Source: Fennellomyces sp. T-0311
Lineage: Eukaryota > Mucoromycota > Mucoromycetes > Mucorales > Lichtheimiaceae
Reading direction: 5' to 3'
Length of the DNA: 64,000 bases
Assembly: GCA_025266875.1 (NCBI GenBank)
Contig: JALLLT010000017.1
Coordinates: 496,001 to 560,000 of the forward strand
Below the pieces are notes generated by a model. It saw only the letters and a list, made by a program, of their open reading frames with translations, was not told the origin of the DNA and did no database searches. Shown piece after piece: positions 22,568-35,783 of this stretch; the stretch's first letter is position 1; each line of letters begins with the position of its first letter. Made by a program: the position numbers and the translations under genes.

Positions 22568-25403
22568 ATGGTCGAGGATGTCAAACCAATGGAGCCCTTC
22601 ACACTCTACCGTCGACAGCCCCAAGGGCGCCGCTCCCACGCGCGCCAAATCAAACTGGGGCCCTACCTTCTCTTACAGACCTTGGGCGAGGGCGAGTTCG
22701 GTAAGGTCAAGCTAGGCATCCACACGGAAACCGGACAAGAGGTAATGCGCCATATCGTGTTTCATATGACTCAATTAACCCTTCCAGTTCATCAGTTCGC
22801 CGTCAAATTGATTCGAAAAGAAACGGTGGGGTATTCGCCATCCCGTCTCAACAAGGTGGAAAGGGAGATCCATGCGCTCAGAACCCTCAAGCACCCGTAC
22901 ATTGTCAAGCTATTTAATGTGATCGAAACCGAAAAGTACATCGGTATCATCCTGGAATATGCGTCGGGCGGCGAACTCTTTGAACATATCGTGGCGCACC
23001 GTTGTCTGAAGGAGAAGGATGCCCGGCGTCTCTTTGCCCAATTGATTAGCAGCGTCCAATACATGCATCGCCAAAAGATTGTCCACCGTGACCTCAAGCT
23101 GGTCAGTGAGTGCACCTCGTCATCCAACATAAGCTGACGGGTTATTTTTTAGGAAAATCTCTTGCTGGACCGCAATCGCAACATCGTGGTAACTGACTTT
23201 GGCTTTGCCAACAACAAAGAAGACGATCTGATGGCCACGTCATGCGGGTCGCCCTGTTATGCGGCCCCCGAGCTGGTTGTAAACGAAGGCCTGTATGCGG
23301 GCTCAGCTGTCGACATTTGGTCCTGTGGCGTGATTCTCTACGCAATGCTGTGCGGTTACCTGCCTTTTGACGACGATCCATGCAATCCGGACAGCAACAA
23401 CATCAACCAGCTCTATCGCTACATCCTATCGACCCCTCCCACGTTTCCGCACCACGTCAGTTCAGAAGCCCAGGACTTGTTGCGCCAGATCCTCGTTGCC
23501 GATCCCGAAAAACGCTGCACCCTCGATACCATCCAACAACACCCGTGGTTAGAACCTTACCATCAACTGTTTGACAAGTCAGATGATGAACTAGAGGCCG
23601 AAGCCGCTGCCATGGCCGAGCAGTCGTTCATGCCCAATTATCGCAAGATGGCCTGGTCTACCGAGACAAAAGATGAAACGAAAGATACGACAGTCCGTCC
23701 AGCCACGGTTCACGGTGCAATGCGACGAATCAACATTAATCGTACACATCAGACAACAGCAGATCGTTCTCGAAAGGCTCGCACTGCGATTGAACAAAAG
23801 ACGCTACAAATGAGACAACCACTGCGTCGCGAACGATTGTTGAGTTTCTTTACTGGCAAGACAGACCAGGAATATCCCGACGAAACGTTGCCTGTCTCCA
23901 AACTCAGGTCCAAATTCATCGCAAGTCTGCGTGTGCGACGGAAAGATGGGCCAACAAGACCCACGCTTCAGCAAAACTTTCACGATGAAAATAATACAAG
24001 CAGCATCAGCAGCATCAGTGCAACAACGGGAACACAGCAACCCCAACCTCAGCAACAAGAACAGCTCGAGGACGAAGCAATCGCTATCAACCGACAGGAG
24101 ACACTGCATACTCTCACGCGTGGTCAGTCACGTCGCCAACGACAGCGCGGCCAGCGTCAACGTTACTACAGTACTTTAGGAGGTCAGAGTGGCCGTCGCG
24201 CAATCGACGCGGTGCGCAACAGCATCTATCGCAAGAATACAACAGCAGCTGACACCAAACCATCTGGGGAGGACGGTCCAGCAGCATGGCCACCGCAGCG
24301 CCACTCGATTGATGCAGGTGCATTGATTGGATTGACACAGCAAAGTTCGCAGCAACAAGCGCAGCCATCGCCGGATCCGCAGCCACCATCACCAGTGCCA
24401 CAGCAACCAGCAGTAGCACAGCCTGCTCCGCAACAACAGAAAAGTGTCAGCAAAAAGATGATGGCGTGGATTAAGCGCAAATCACAAGGCATGTGAAATT
24501 GACTAGAATAAGGAGTGTTTCGGTGTAACACTGATATGTATTGGCAATGTAGGCAACAAACAACAGGCTCCACCCGAGTCATCATCATCACAGCAACAAC
24601 AACAGCAGCAGCAGCAGCAGGAGCCTCAAGAACAGAAGCAACAGACATCCAATGATGATCAGGAAAAGGAACCTGTCGATCCTCCCATACCGCCACGCGC
24701 GTCACTACGGACCACTTCACGCACCACAACAGGCCTCGCAAGCTTTAGCAATGACAGAAACAGCCACTCCAGTGAGGAACTGCTTGACATGCGCGTGCAC
24801 CATGGTGCTGTGGACCGATCAGCCTTGACATCGCGCGCACCTACAGAAGTCATCAGCGAAATTCGTCAAACGTTGCAAGCCCTGGGTATCGACTGCAAAC
24901 CAGACGGCGAATACAAGCTGAAATGTTCGCGTCGCCCGGCCAAAACGTTTGCTGCCAGAGAAGAAGAAGAACCAAAAGAAGAGTCCAACTCGGTTTATTC
25001 GCTCTTCCCCAATCCTGGCCGCTTGTCAGCTACATCATCATGGGATGAAGAAGGAGCAACTTCACTGCTTACGATTTCGACGGACTCCCCATTGGACCAG
25101 CAATCGCACCAGCCTATATACGGAGATCCAACCATTGACTCTGGTGAAGAAATCCGCTTTGTCGTCGAAATCTGTCGATTCCGTAACCTTCCGGGCCTAT
25201 ACATTGCCGATGTGCGTCGCTTGCGTGGCAATGTTTGGGTGTACAAGTTTATATACGACAAGCTTATCCATCTGTTGGCATTCAAGTTCTTCAAGTCTGG
25301 CTATTATACCCGCGCCGACCAGGTTGTGCAAAAGTCCCCGTTCTTCCAGCAAGACGATCCCATCAACAAAGATAGTGCGATTGGCTCGTGCGTATCGCCT
25401 TGA
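22568..25403 (+). CDS. CAMK/CAMKL Ser/Thr protein kinase with KA1-like C-terminus (Kin4/Hsl1-like group)
   Basis: Four exons: 22568-22741, 22796-23101, 23153-24488 and 24553-25403, 888 aa. The ATG sits in GCCACCATGG. Kinase motifs are complete: GEGEFGKVKLG loop, AVKLIRKE lysine, HRDLKLENLLLD, DFGFANN and SCGSPCYAAPE, with the APE and HPW ends. The middle is low complexity with a Gln run coded by CAA/CAG near 24595-24630. The last 200 residues hold EVISEIRQTLQALGID, then VVEICRFRNLPGLYIADVRR and LRGNVWVYKFIYDKL, a KA1-type fold found at the end of MARK, Kin1/2 and septin-checkpoint kinases and thought to bind anionic lipids. The exact orthologue is uncertain. Intron 3 (24489-24552) requires a GC donor; GT choices break the frame. 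Confidence 0.9.
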
Positions 25404-26135
25404 TGTAAACCCTTTTCGTTCCTCCATTCATATATAGCATACTCTAGTATAAATTTATTTTCAAGTATTTAATTAAAAAAAAGACATAAAGACGAACAAT
25501 GTGGTCGTATTTGAGGTATAGTTGCATCGGAAATAGCTTCACCCAACTTTTATGGTACGGAGGCATCTTGGATGCCGTTTCAATATGGCCTGTACGTATC
25601 ATGAGTTTACCGAGATATCTTTTTTTGGAGTCCTTTAGCACGATGGAATTATGCCTCACTTAACTCACACGTGTCGCTTTTGACATGTTCTTTGCAAAAG
25701 GCCAGTCTACAGCAGCTGACAAATAACTGAGCTATACACGCACCCAACATTCCTCAAGCGTGCTGAAATACTCGAGCGTATTCTCTCATACCTGTCCATA
25801 TGTAAGCACTGCATTCAGATAACAAATTGAGCGCACCTTGCGAAAGTAAACTCCTACAGACAAAGGAAGCCAGCAGAAAAAAAAGTTCGACAAGGAAACA
25901 TTCACTATAAACTCTAATTGATCGAAAAGAAAAAATATATCGGGTGACAAGTCGCTCGGGCCGATTATTATGACGAACGGGATACGTAATTATCAGAGCA
26001 GGAACTGGATGGTAGCAAGGGTGACCATTATGGCAAATTCTGTCCCGATCGTCATAATGCATCGAGACAGGTTATAACGACGGCAGTTTTCTCGGTTCTA
26101 TTGCTTTGGTCATCCCTTTTTTTTTCTTAATTACA
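25404..26135. other. Intergenic, no gene seen
   Basis: About 730 bp of AT-rich sequence between the kinase stop and the GRAM gene. It contains the promoter of the latter; no other feature is recognised. Confidence 0.5.
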
Positions 26136-26751
26136 ATGAATCGACGACGTCGTTATTTCCATAGCTTATTTCAATCCGTTCCACTCGACGAACAAGTAAT
26201 TGAAGTCTATCGCTGCGCACTCCAAAAAGACATTTTGGTTCAAGGCCATCTATACGTTTCTGAGCACCATGTATGCTTCAAAGCCAATATTTTCGGCTGG
26301 GTAACCAATGTAATGACATGCGACCATCGGAGAGAAAAAAGAGTACGTAGAAACACTGACCACACGTTAGATGGTTCTTTCCTTTGCGGATATAGTTGCC
26401 ATTGAAAAACGCAAAACCGTCAAAATGATTCCGAACGCCATTGAAATCCGACAACGCAATAACCAAAAGCAACTGTTTACATCGTTTCTATCACGGGACC
26501 AAGCATTTAGTGTAATGCACGACTTGTGGTGGAAGCATCGTTGTTATCATCCGCGAGAGAGGCATTGCGACGACAGCACCAACCTCAGAGTACAGCGCCA
26601 GCAAGCAGCCCAGCTACCACCCGATAAACAGGTTGAAAACAAGGATGACTATGCTTGGGTTGTATTAATCCTGGTGATTGCACTACTTGTCAGCGACATA
26701 TCCATTGCCTACCGCATTACGCACATCTCGGACCACTTGATGCAATTGTAA
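26136..26751 (+). CDS. GRAM-domain protein with C-terminal transmembrane segment
   Basis: Two exons, 26136-26309 and 26371-26751, 184 aa. The GRAM/PH-like domain covers about residues 10-125: QKDILVQGHLYVSEHHVCFK then ANIFGWVTN and, after the intron, FADIVAIEKRKTV, MIPNAIEI, LFTSFLSRDQAF and LWWKH. This is the classic GRAM order seen in sterol-transfer (Lam/GRAMD1) and related proteins. A single transmembrane helix (WVVLILVIALLV) lies near the C-terminus. There is no room for a StART domain, so it is a short GRAM-TM protein, likely an ER or contact-site membrane protein. It converges on the Zn2Cys6 gene, with the stops 52 bp apart. Confidence 0.88.
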
Positions 26752-26803
26752 AAACTGAATGTACACTGTTTAATGAGAAAAAAAGAATGATAGAGATAAA
26801 TGT

Positions 26804-28830
26804 TTATAGTACAGTTGAATCTTGGTAAAAGTCGGATGAAAGAAAAGGGAGGGATGAAGATGACCAGTGGTCGAGTAATGGCACTTCTTCGGAAGGTTGT
26901 TGGGCAGCACCCACAAACCCGCGAATTGTCTCGAGGATTGTGCGAACAGGACGCTGATGCTGAATAGGCGACGCTGCTAAAATGGATGCAATGCGCTCCA
27001 TACGGCCCTTCATGACCTGTACCTCGGCACCGCCTTCTTGACACAGGTGCATGTAGACACGTGTGACAACCATCACCGGTTCCAAGGCGAAATGGCACCA
27101 AGCCTCTTTAGGCAATGCCGAAGTCCAGCATTCTATCAAGTCAACGATATTGTCTGCGGAGCTACGGCTAATTTGACGGGCAAGCAGATTCATGGCTGCG
27201 CCGGTTGCCGGCGAGGACGACAAGAATAGACTGTAGAGCTGCATCAGGGTATAGTGGTGTTCGACGTTGAGCTTTAGACAGCCCATGTCGCGCATCCAGG
27301 TAGCCGCATTGATATGTTTCCATTTCGGGTCATGCGGATTGTATCGGAAGTGCGGCTCGAGCGCCGCGTACCAGTCTTTGATTTGCTTGTCTAGCGCGGT
27401 AATTGTCTGCAGTGACAGTGGCTGCTGCTCCTTGGCGGCGGTGGTCAATGCCATTAGGCGACGATAGATGCGGATGATGCGGAAGCGCTGGCTCATGAAC
27501 TCTACTCGCCAGCGAATAGGGCCGATTTCGTGGTTGAGCGGTGCAGGGTAACCGAGGTTCAGGAAATGATCGTCCTGAAGCGACAGTGGCTTGCCAATGT
27601 TGAGCGTGCACAGCGTTTCCAGAAAATAGGCTAGCCAGAAGAAGCGCCGGTTGCGCTCGCGTTGAATGGGGATATCTTGGCTCTCGCGATGCATTTTCAG
27701 ATCCAGACACATTCGGATGGCCAGCCCCAAATACATGTACGCCTCCGACTCTGCCTGGTTTCGCTCATGGCCTGTCTTGCCAATCACATAGTTGTGCATC
27801 ACCAGAAGCGCGTGGACGGTGTCCAGACTGCTGTTGGTGAAGCGCTCCTTGAGCAATGCCTTGGCCTTGTTGAAGAACGGCTCACCGACCAGATTGGGGT
27901 CCTGGCCAGGGAACAGGCCATGGTAAATGGCGCCGTGGCGCGCAGACCAGGCAAATATTATGTTGGCTAGCAACGGGTCGAGATCACCACGGAAATAGCG
28001 GTGCGAGAGGGTGTTGTCGTTCCAGGGCTCGCTGAGACAAATAAAGCATTCCTGGTACACGCCAATCAGACGGTCCAGTGTCTGCTTGGGCACGGAATGT
28101 TCTTCCGGATAATCTAATTGAAGCGGTTGGGTGGGCGGGGACTCCCAGGTGCTGTACAGCGGAAAAGTTTTGTATTCCGATTTCCATAGTTTCGCTTCTA
28201 CTATAACAAGGTCGTCACGCGAAGATGGCACTGCCGGAGGGATGAAGTTGGACGTGAGGATGTGGTACAAGTCATGCAGAGAGATGATGTTTGTGTCGAT
28301 TCGCAGCCCGTGGGGAGTCAGCGAGAGCGCCCAACGCTGCTCACTGCTGCCACGCAACAACGGCTGGGGACTGCTGGTTTCTTTCTCTCGCATTTGTTGA
28401 AGATCCGACTCGAGGGATCGGACTCTTTTCTGGAGCAGATCCACCGCTTCGTTGACTTGGATAAGGTTAAACAGGTCCAGCTGAGTCGACGACCCCGCAT
28501 ACGAGCAAGTCGCTAATTTATCCGGGGTGAGTAACAATTTTTTGGAGCAGACTTTTTCTTTATATATGTATGTTTTTTTACCATTCGCGTGTTGACATCG
28601 CACGCACGATGGATGCGCGAAATCGCACTTGACTGAGCCAAAGGAAAAAAAAAGTTTAATTTGGACTGTGGCAGAAATTAGTCCGAGCCATACCTTTCTT
28701 TGTCCTGGAGAGCGATAGTGTTAGTGATCAATCCCAAAGCCGCTATCGGGTGAAGCTCTTACCTGCATCGCTCGCAGGCGAGTGTCATGCGGATCTTTTT
28801 CGAGACTGGAGCATTGGAGCTGGGAGGCAT
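26804..28830 (-). CDS. Zn2Cys6 fungal-specific transcription factor
   Basis: Four exons (minus): 28830-28763, 28704-28694, 28632-28582 and 28512-26804, 612 aa. The spliced N-terminus gives LACERCRTKKVKCDFAHPSC followed by VRCQHANATC, an exact Cys6 binuclear cluster (CX2CX6C...CX2CX6C). The cluster is spread over four exons, one of just 11 nt, and the last Cys appears only after splicing. A leucine-rich coiled coil follows (VDLLQKRVRSLESDLQQM), as needed for dimerisation. The large exon holds the fungal-specific middle homology region: LGLAIRMCLDLKMHRE, RRFFWLAYFLETLC and GYPAPL. Targets are unknown; no metabolic cluster lies next to it. Confidence 0.92.
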
Positions 28831-29132
28831 TACTGCACGATTGGGATAATGAGCACTCACGATCGGGCCTTACTAGCTCTCTGTTACCGACCTTGGACAA
28901 TAACACAGGAAAAGGAAAAAAGAAAGAGGGAATAAAGCCCAGTTACCCCGCTGAGTGGAGCAATTGTACCACTCCAGGTTTCGCGCTGGAACAATGACAG
29001 AAGCGGAGAGAGAGAAAGAGAGAAACGGTGTGGGGTATGATCCTTGATCGCTTTTTAATGTATATACACCTTGGTTGTGGTTATTTTTTTAATATAATAT
29101 GTACAAGCTAGAAACGCCACACGAGAACGTGC
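28831..29132. other. Intergenic upstream of the Zn2Cys6 gene
   Basis: About 300 bp with A/G-rich runs and an AT-rich stretch near 29055-29100. Promoter of the Zn2Cys6 gene; nothing else seen. Confidence 0.5.
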
Positions 29133-29489
29133 TTAAGGAATATTCATTCGCGTCAGACACGCCACCACACCAGCGTGCAAGTACATTCGCTGCGGATCCC
29201 GAAAGTCATCGTCCTGTGGTCGACGGGATCGAGGTGCCATTGTTGGCGCAGGTGGTGGCTCTTCCTTTTCTAGCTCGTCCAGACACGTGTCCAGCCATTG
29301 CTGTTCCAATGCATCGTCGTCTTGCTCCATGAATGCCAGCTTGTTGTCATGGTGTCGCAGCATATTGGTGATCAGCACAAACTTGCGGATCGATCCGTCT
29401 TTTGATGAATGCACATACTGCGACAGTTTGGCCTGTGAAAGGTCGCGGATGTATTCTGGCGACGAGTACGCGTCGTGTTTATTTGACAT
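29133..29489 (-). CDS. Small uncharacterised acidic protein
   Basis: Uninterrupted frame of 118 aa starting MSNKHDAYSSPEYIRDLSQA. I do not recognise a family. The protein has a mixed N-terminal half, an acidic centre with EQDDDALEQQWLDTCLDELE, a Pro-rich EEPPPAPTMAPRSRRP linker and a C-terminal hydrophobic patch (MYLHAGVVACL). No signal peptide or clear membrane segment is present. The start at 29489 was chosen over an upstream in-frame Met (29510) because an A-type residue precedes it at -3 and it lies below an AT-rich leader. It is divergent from the SREBP-type gene, 405 bp away. Codon use looks like neighbours and the frame is long for chance, but function is unknown. Confidence 0.6.
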   Translation of the reverse strand: MSNKHDAYSSPEYIRDLSQAKLSQYVHSSKDGSIRKFVLITNMLRHHDNKLAFMEQDDDALEQQWLDTCLDELEKEEPPPAPTMAPRSRRPQDDDFRDPQRMYLHAGVVACLTRMNIP

Positions 29490-29894
29490 GGGCAGATGGG
29501 TATATATCAAGGTGAGAGAGTGAAAGAGAGGGAAGGGGATAAGGAGTGTTATTTATACACAATCTCGCGATAAGCAAAAATAAAATAAATCATAACTCAT
29601 CCGTCCCCCCATCACGGCTGCTGCGGATCCATGACACAAAAGGCGTCAAAAGGGCAACGTGGCGTGCCCCCGGATCCAGGCGTGTTTCCATGGCAACCTT
29701 GTGAGCGAAAAGATAAAAAAATTGGGCGGCCACTGAGGCGACGGCTTTTTATATGGGTAGCGAGCTGAGCTGAAGTAAGAAAATCATGCCACTTTTCCTG
29801 CTCAACAATAATAATCATAACATGATGTGTTGTTTCTCCTGTCTCTCTCTCTTTTTTTCCTTTCCATTTTCTTTTGCAGTTCTTTTTTTCCATT
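29490..29894. other. Divergent intergenic region and SREBP leader
   Basis: About 405 bp between the small protein and the SREBP-type gene. The right half is a CT-rich tract ending TTTTGCAG at about 29879, a good 3' splice site just before the ATG, so a 5' UTR intron is likely. Confidence 0.55.
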
Positions 29895-31814
29895 ATGGCG
29901 TTACCGTTTGATGATGAGCTGACACAGTTCCTTGCACAAAACATATGGCTCGACCCGCTTCTATTACCGGCCAAGTTCCCTCTACCCACAGGTACATATA
30001 TATATATATACTGACAAAAAACCGCATCCAATATTAAGTTTTCCCTTTCTCCTCTCCTATTTTCCAACATCGAACCATCAATAGAATTAATCACACCACC
30101 CATGATTCCATCACCGCTCACTACCTCGAAACCGACCAAGAATAAATCACACAACGCCATTGAACGGCGCTACCGAAACAACATCAACGAGCGAATAGCG
30201 GAACTGAAAGCGGCCGTGCCCGCCCTTCAGTATACCCGCCAAAAGGCAGACGACGACGAAGATTCAGAGGAATACGTCGACGGTGTTGCCGTCGCTTCCA
30301 AACTCAACAAAGCGACCATCATGCGGAAGGCCACCGAATATATCGTGCATCTACAACACACAAACGACCAGTTGAAGGCCGAGAACCAGATACTGGAACA
30401 ACTCGTCCGACAACTTCCGGGCGGAGCCCCTGTGCTTGCTCGATACAAATCCATGAAGCGAGAAGAAGAGCAAGAGACATCCCTCCAGGACCAACAAGAT
30501 CCACACCAACAGCATACATTCATGGCATTATTCCTCTGTCTTTCATTTTCCATGGACCAAAACATCACCTCATCGGCAGCAGCCAATACCATTGCATCGT
30601 CAGCGTCATCCGATGTATGGTCGCTCATACGTGCATCCCTCCTCGTGATATGTCTAGTCTACCTATTGTTCAGGCGGCGCCACGAAGAGAAACAAAACAC
30701 ATTTATGCTTATATGCAGTCTTGCAGCTGAATGTGTACAGCTCGGTGTCCGACACATGTTTGGCTGGACACACGCTACCGACGAAGACGAGGCAGAACGG
30801 TGGATGGATATCCATGCCAGGCCATCGAGCTCCCCACTCTTGCGACTCTATGCCTGTGCACGCATGATGAACGTCGCAGCTCAGTCGCAGCTCACATACG
30901 TCTACGCCTGTGCAGCAATGCAGTTTTACCCTTATTCGCAATGGCTGGCACGGTACTTTTGGCGACTGGCAATGTATGAGACTGACGACGACATGTTGGT
31001 ATGGGACGTGCACCAGCAGCCACCATGCGAAGATGCCATGCTGGACTCGCAAGCATGGAAAGAAGCCGTTGAGCGAGGGGCTGATTTGGATGGACTCTCG
31101 AGATTACATTTGCTGGACAATTTGCGCACAGAGCTGGGTCGACTCGTCATCTCGGTAACCTCCAGTCCACCGCCCTTTGACAAAAATGATGAGGAGGAAA
31201 CCGCCTTTGAACGGATACTTGCCAATGACGATCATAAGCATCCATTCCCTCGCTGGCTTGCTGCGGTCGGTGCCACCGTCGAGGCCTTGTGGCAATCGGA
31301 TGTATGTGCTGCGGAACGCGCACTCGCAGCCATTGAACACAAGGATAATCTTCTCAAGATCAAAATCAAGACGGTGCTGCAGGCTGCCATCCGTTTAAAA
31401 CAAGGTGACCTGACGGGCATTGACTTGCTCAATGAAACCAATACCCTGCAAAAGAAAATCAAAAAAGAACTTGGTTATCGCCGACAAGATCGAGGCCCTG
31501 TGGGTCTTGAAGGCGAGACCATGGCATTAGCCGAATTTGTCGTCTGCTTGACTGGTCTGCACGCCTGGATAGATGCCTGGCGGTTGGGCGCAAAAGTCAG
31601 TGAACAAATCAAGGCACAAACACTGGTGCTTCGGCGCATGATGCGTTGTTCCTCGCTGGAAAAATTGCCCGCGCATCAAATCCTGGTCGACCGATTAAGT
31701 CGCCTAGGATACTTTGTGTCACCCAATGGTTCTGATGACGAAGAAGACGACGACGATGATGATGAGCAAACTAGACACGCCAAAACTTTGGATATCCTGC
31801 GTGGTCTTGCATAG
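29895..31814 (+). CDS. sre1: SREBP-type membrane-bound bHLH-zipper transcription factor
   Basis: Two exons, 29895-29991 and 30085-31814, 608 aa. The bHLH starts near residue 53 with HNAIERRYRNNINERIAELK; the Tyr in ERRYR is the SREBP hallmark that allows sterol-response-element binding. A leucine zipper follows (VHLQHTNDQLKAENQILEQL). Two hydrophobic segments, FMALFLCLSF (about 177-188) and LIRASLLVICLVYLLF (about 213-228), flank a short loop, which fits the SREBP hairpin in the ER membrane. The C-terminal region is the fungal Sre1-type regulatory part and ends in an acidic run. In other fungi such factors are cleaved on sterol or oxygen shortage and induce ergosterol genes. The first exon is acidic and hydrophobic (DDELTQFLAQNIWL), resembling an activation domain. 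Confidence 0.93.
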
Positions 31815-33440
<1,626 letters not shown>

Positions 33441-33643
33441 ATTAGCTCTCTTATACTTACTGTTATGCATATAATAAACAACTGTTTGTTGAAATCACAT
33501 TTCATTTGCGTACTGAAAGTACGAAGTATTCCAATTTGGTACATGTCTTTCACTTTTAGGTCCATTATCAAAATATTGTTTTTAGTACGTAGCAAAAAAA
33601 AAAATGTACACGATTCTGTTAATAAAATCTAAACTATTACTAA

Positions 33644-35783
33644 TCAAAACAGAGATCCAGTCGACTGCTGCTGATGCATTCCGGTATGTTGCGGTGCGAA
33701 CGGGTTGTGTTGTGTCTACGTATATGAAACGTTTAACATCATAAAGACGTATAGCTCTTTGTTCCATTTTACCTGAGAGAAAGAGCCGGTTGGCGTACTG
33801 GAGTTCAAGCCTAGAAGATCTCCTGTGCTGTTTGACTTTCCAGTCGGTTCCGGCCTGAGTGAATTGGCAAAACCTGTACCACTTTTTTTTTGCAATATCG
33901 ATCGATATCAGCTGATGTCCGTGCAGGGACTTTTGTTACACTTACGTTGGTATGCGCAAATTTCCAGTGTTGCCAAATGTATCCTGCCCATCACTAATGG
34001 ACGTATCTCATGAGTTTAAAAAGTTACCAGAGCAAATAGACAAACTTACTCTCTGTTGGCAAGCAATGAGTTTAGTTTGGCATGTCGAGGATCCGCTGGC
34101 TGGGAGTGTAATAATGTTTGTGAAGAAGGTGCCGATGACGAAAGCTGTACAAAATAAATGATTCAGATAAAAAAACTCATGTTTTTCAAGTCTGTAGTCA
34201 CGCTTACCAGTGACATGCCTGTTTGTTGCATGGCAACGGGCGCTGTTTGCTGAGTACTGATGGACGATGTCTGCTGAACACTGACTGGATTAACCTGCTG
34301 CGCTGAAGCACTCGCCTGGGCCGCCTTGTAGCCAGGTCCAAAAGGATTATTGCTGCCTGTCACCATGGGAGACTGTTTCTGTGGAGTACCTGTAGGCTGG
34401 TTCATCATCATGGAGGACGATCCCAAGGTAGCTTGTTGACCCAACGGTGACATGTTCTGCAAGTTACCCGTCGACAAGCTGTGTAATCCCGGCTGCATGG
34501 CACCGGTTGGCATGGCGCTGTTAAAGCCTGCGTTGTTTGTATACTGAGGGCTCATCATCTGGTTTGTCTGGAAAGGTGCGACACCAGTGTACTGTTGTGG
34601 CAAACCTGTCATCTGCGCCTGCATCTGATTCCAGTGATACGGATTGCTCTGTGCACCCAGTGGCACCGATGCGAATGACATGCCGGTCTGTTGCGGCTGT
34701 TGGATGGTCACTGGTGCAAACAGATCCGAGTTGTCATCCAGCAAGTTCTTTTCGTTGTCTCGTGCCAACTTGTCACGTTTCTTTTGTTCAAGCTCTCTCG
34801 CTTCTCGTTCGCTTTCCTGGATCGCCTTGGCAAGATCAGCATCGCCTTGTTCTCGGTCACGAGCATCGCTTTGAGCCATCCTTCGACTTTCTTCCATCGC
34901 ACGCTGCATGTCACGATCCTCTTCGTTGGATCCATTCCCACCAGGTCGACTTGGTGTCCCATCGTAGCCGCGGCCATACAGGGATTCATTCATATAGTCG
35001 CCTACACCGGCCATGCGATCTCGCATCGAATGACGAGACTGCCTTTCCTCTTTTAATCTAGCGTCATCGACTAGTAGACTCGTGATATCCTTGGCCTTTT
35101 GTCGCACTACAATACAGTTGGTTATTTCGGATCCACCCTCCTCCCCATCGCTAAAGTGACATACCGTTCGCTCCAACATCCCTACCCGTGTCATCGACAT
35201 GCTGAAACTCCTTCAGCGTCTTGACCACGTAGATGTTTTCCTTGGCATACAGTACGACGTTGTCGGACCCTACATGGAGACAGTAATCCAATAACAACAA
35301 CGCCTATAAAATGATATCTTTGTCAGTCAAGTTTGCGACCTGCGCCAAGACCCAAGTTCTACCTTGAATACGTGCCGCCAGTTCTTGCCCTTGTCATTCA
35401 GTCGACGATCGATCATGTCCATGATTTCCACAAAGTCGTGCCTAGCAAGCATATAGCACGTTAGCATCGTTACACCACGTGTTGCAAGGGTTGCCCTTCG
35501 TACTCGTTGTAGGTCAACTGCGCAATCTCATTCATAATGGTACCACTGGGTCCCCATGGGTCATTGGAAGTTGCCTCCCGAACTTTGATTTGGGCATCAG
35601 AGAAGCCCTTGGCATAGTTTTTACTGTTCAGTGGTATACCACCGGAGGAATTAGGCTTCAAAAACTCATTCGACCAAAGCAACATGCAAAGATCCAGAGC
35701 TGAAAAGTGCAGCCCCGTTTCCGCATGTCCAGTGGCTCGGCCAATGCAACTTACATGCTTCGCGCAACGCCTCGTGCTGCCAT
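33644..35783 (-). CDS. ENT1: Epsin-type endocytic adaptor (ENTH domain)
   Basis: Links PI(4,5)P2 membranes, ubiquitinated cargo and clathrin/EH proteins at endocytic sites. Nine exons (minus): 35783-35755, 35623-35504, 35441-35363, 35303-35165, 35106-34208, 34144-34050, 33993-33946, 33881-33773 and 33715-33644, 529 aa. The ENTH domain covers about residues 10-145: KNYAKGFSDAQIKVREATSN, DPWGPSGTIMNEIAQLTYN, RLNDKGKNWRHVFKALLLLD and YAKENIYVVKTLKEFQ. Two ubiquitin-interacting-like motifs follow (DMQRAMEESRRMA and ADLAKAIQESEREA). The Gln/Met-rich tail has NPFGPG and a terminal-exon HNPFAP, NPF motifs for EH domains, plus PRHAKLNSLLANRE near the end. Exons 6-9 are small and were placed by phase. 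The first exon is only 29 nt (MAARGVARS). Confidence 0.93.

Noticed and set aside
24226..24741. Antisense frame over the kinase Gln-rich region
   Set aside because: Arises from CAG/CAA repeats read as Cys/Leu on the other strand; no gene features.
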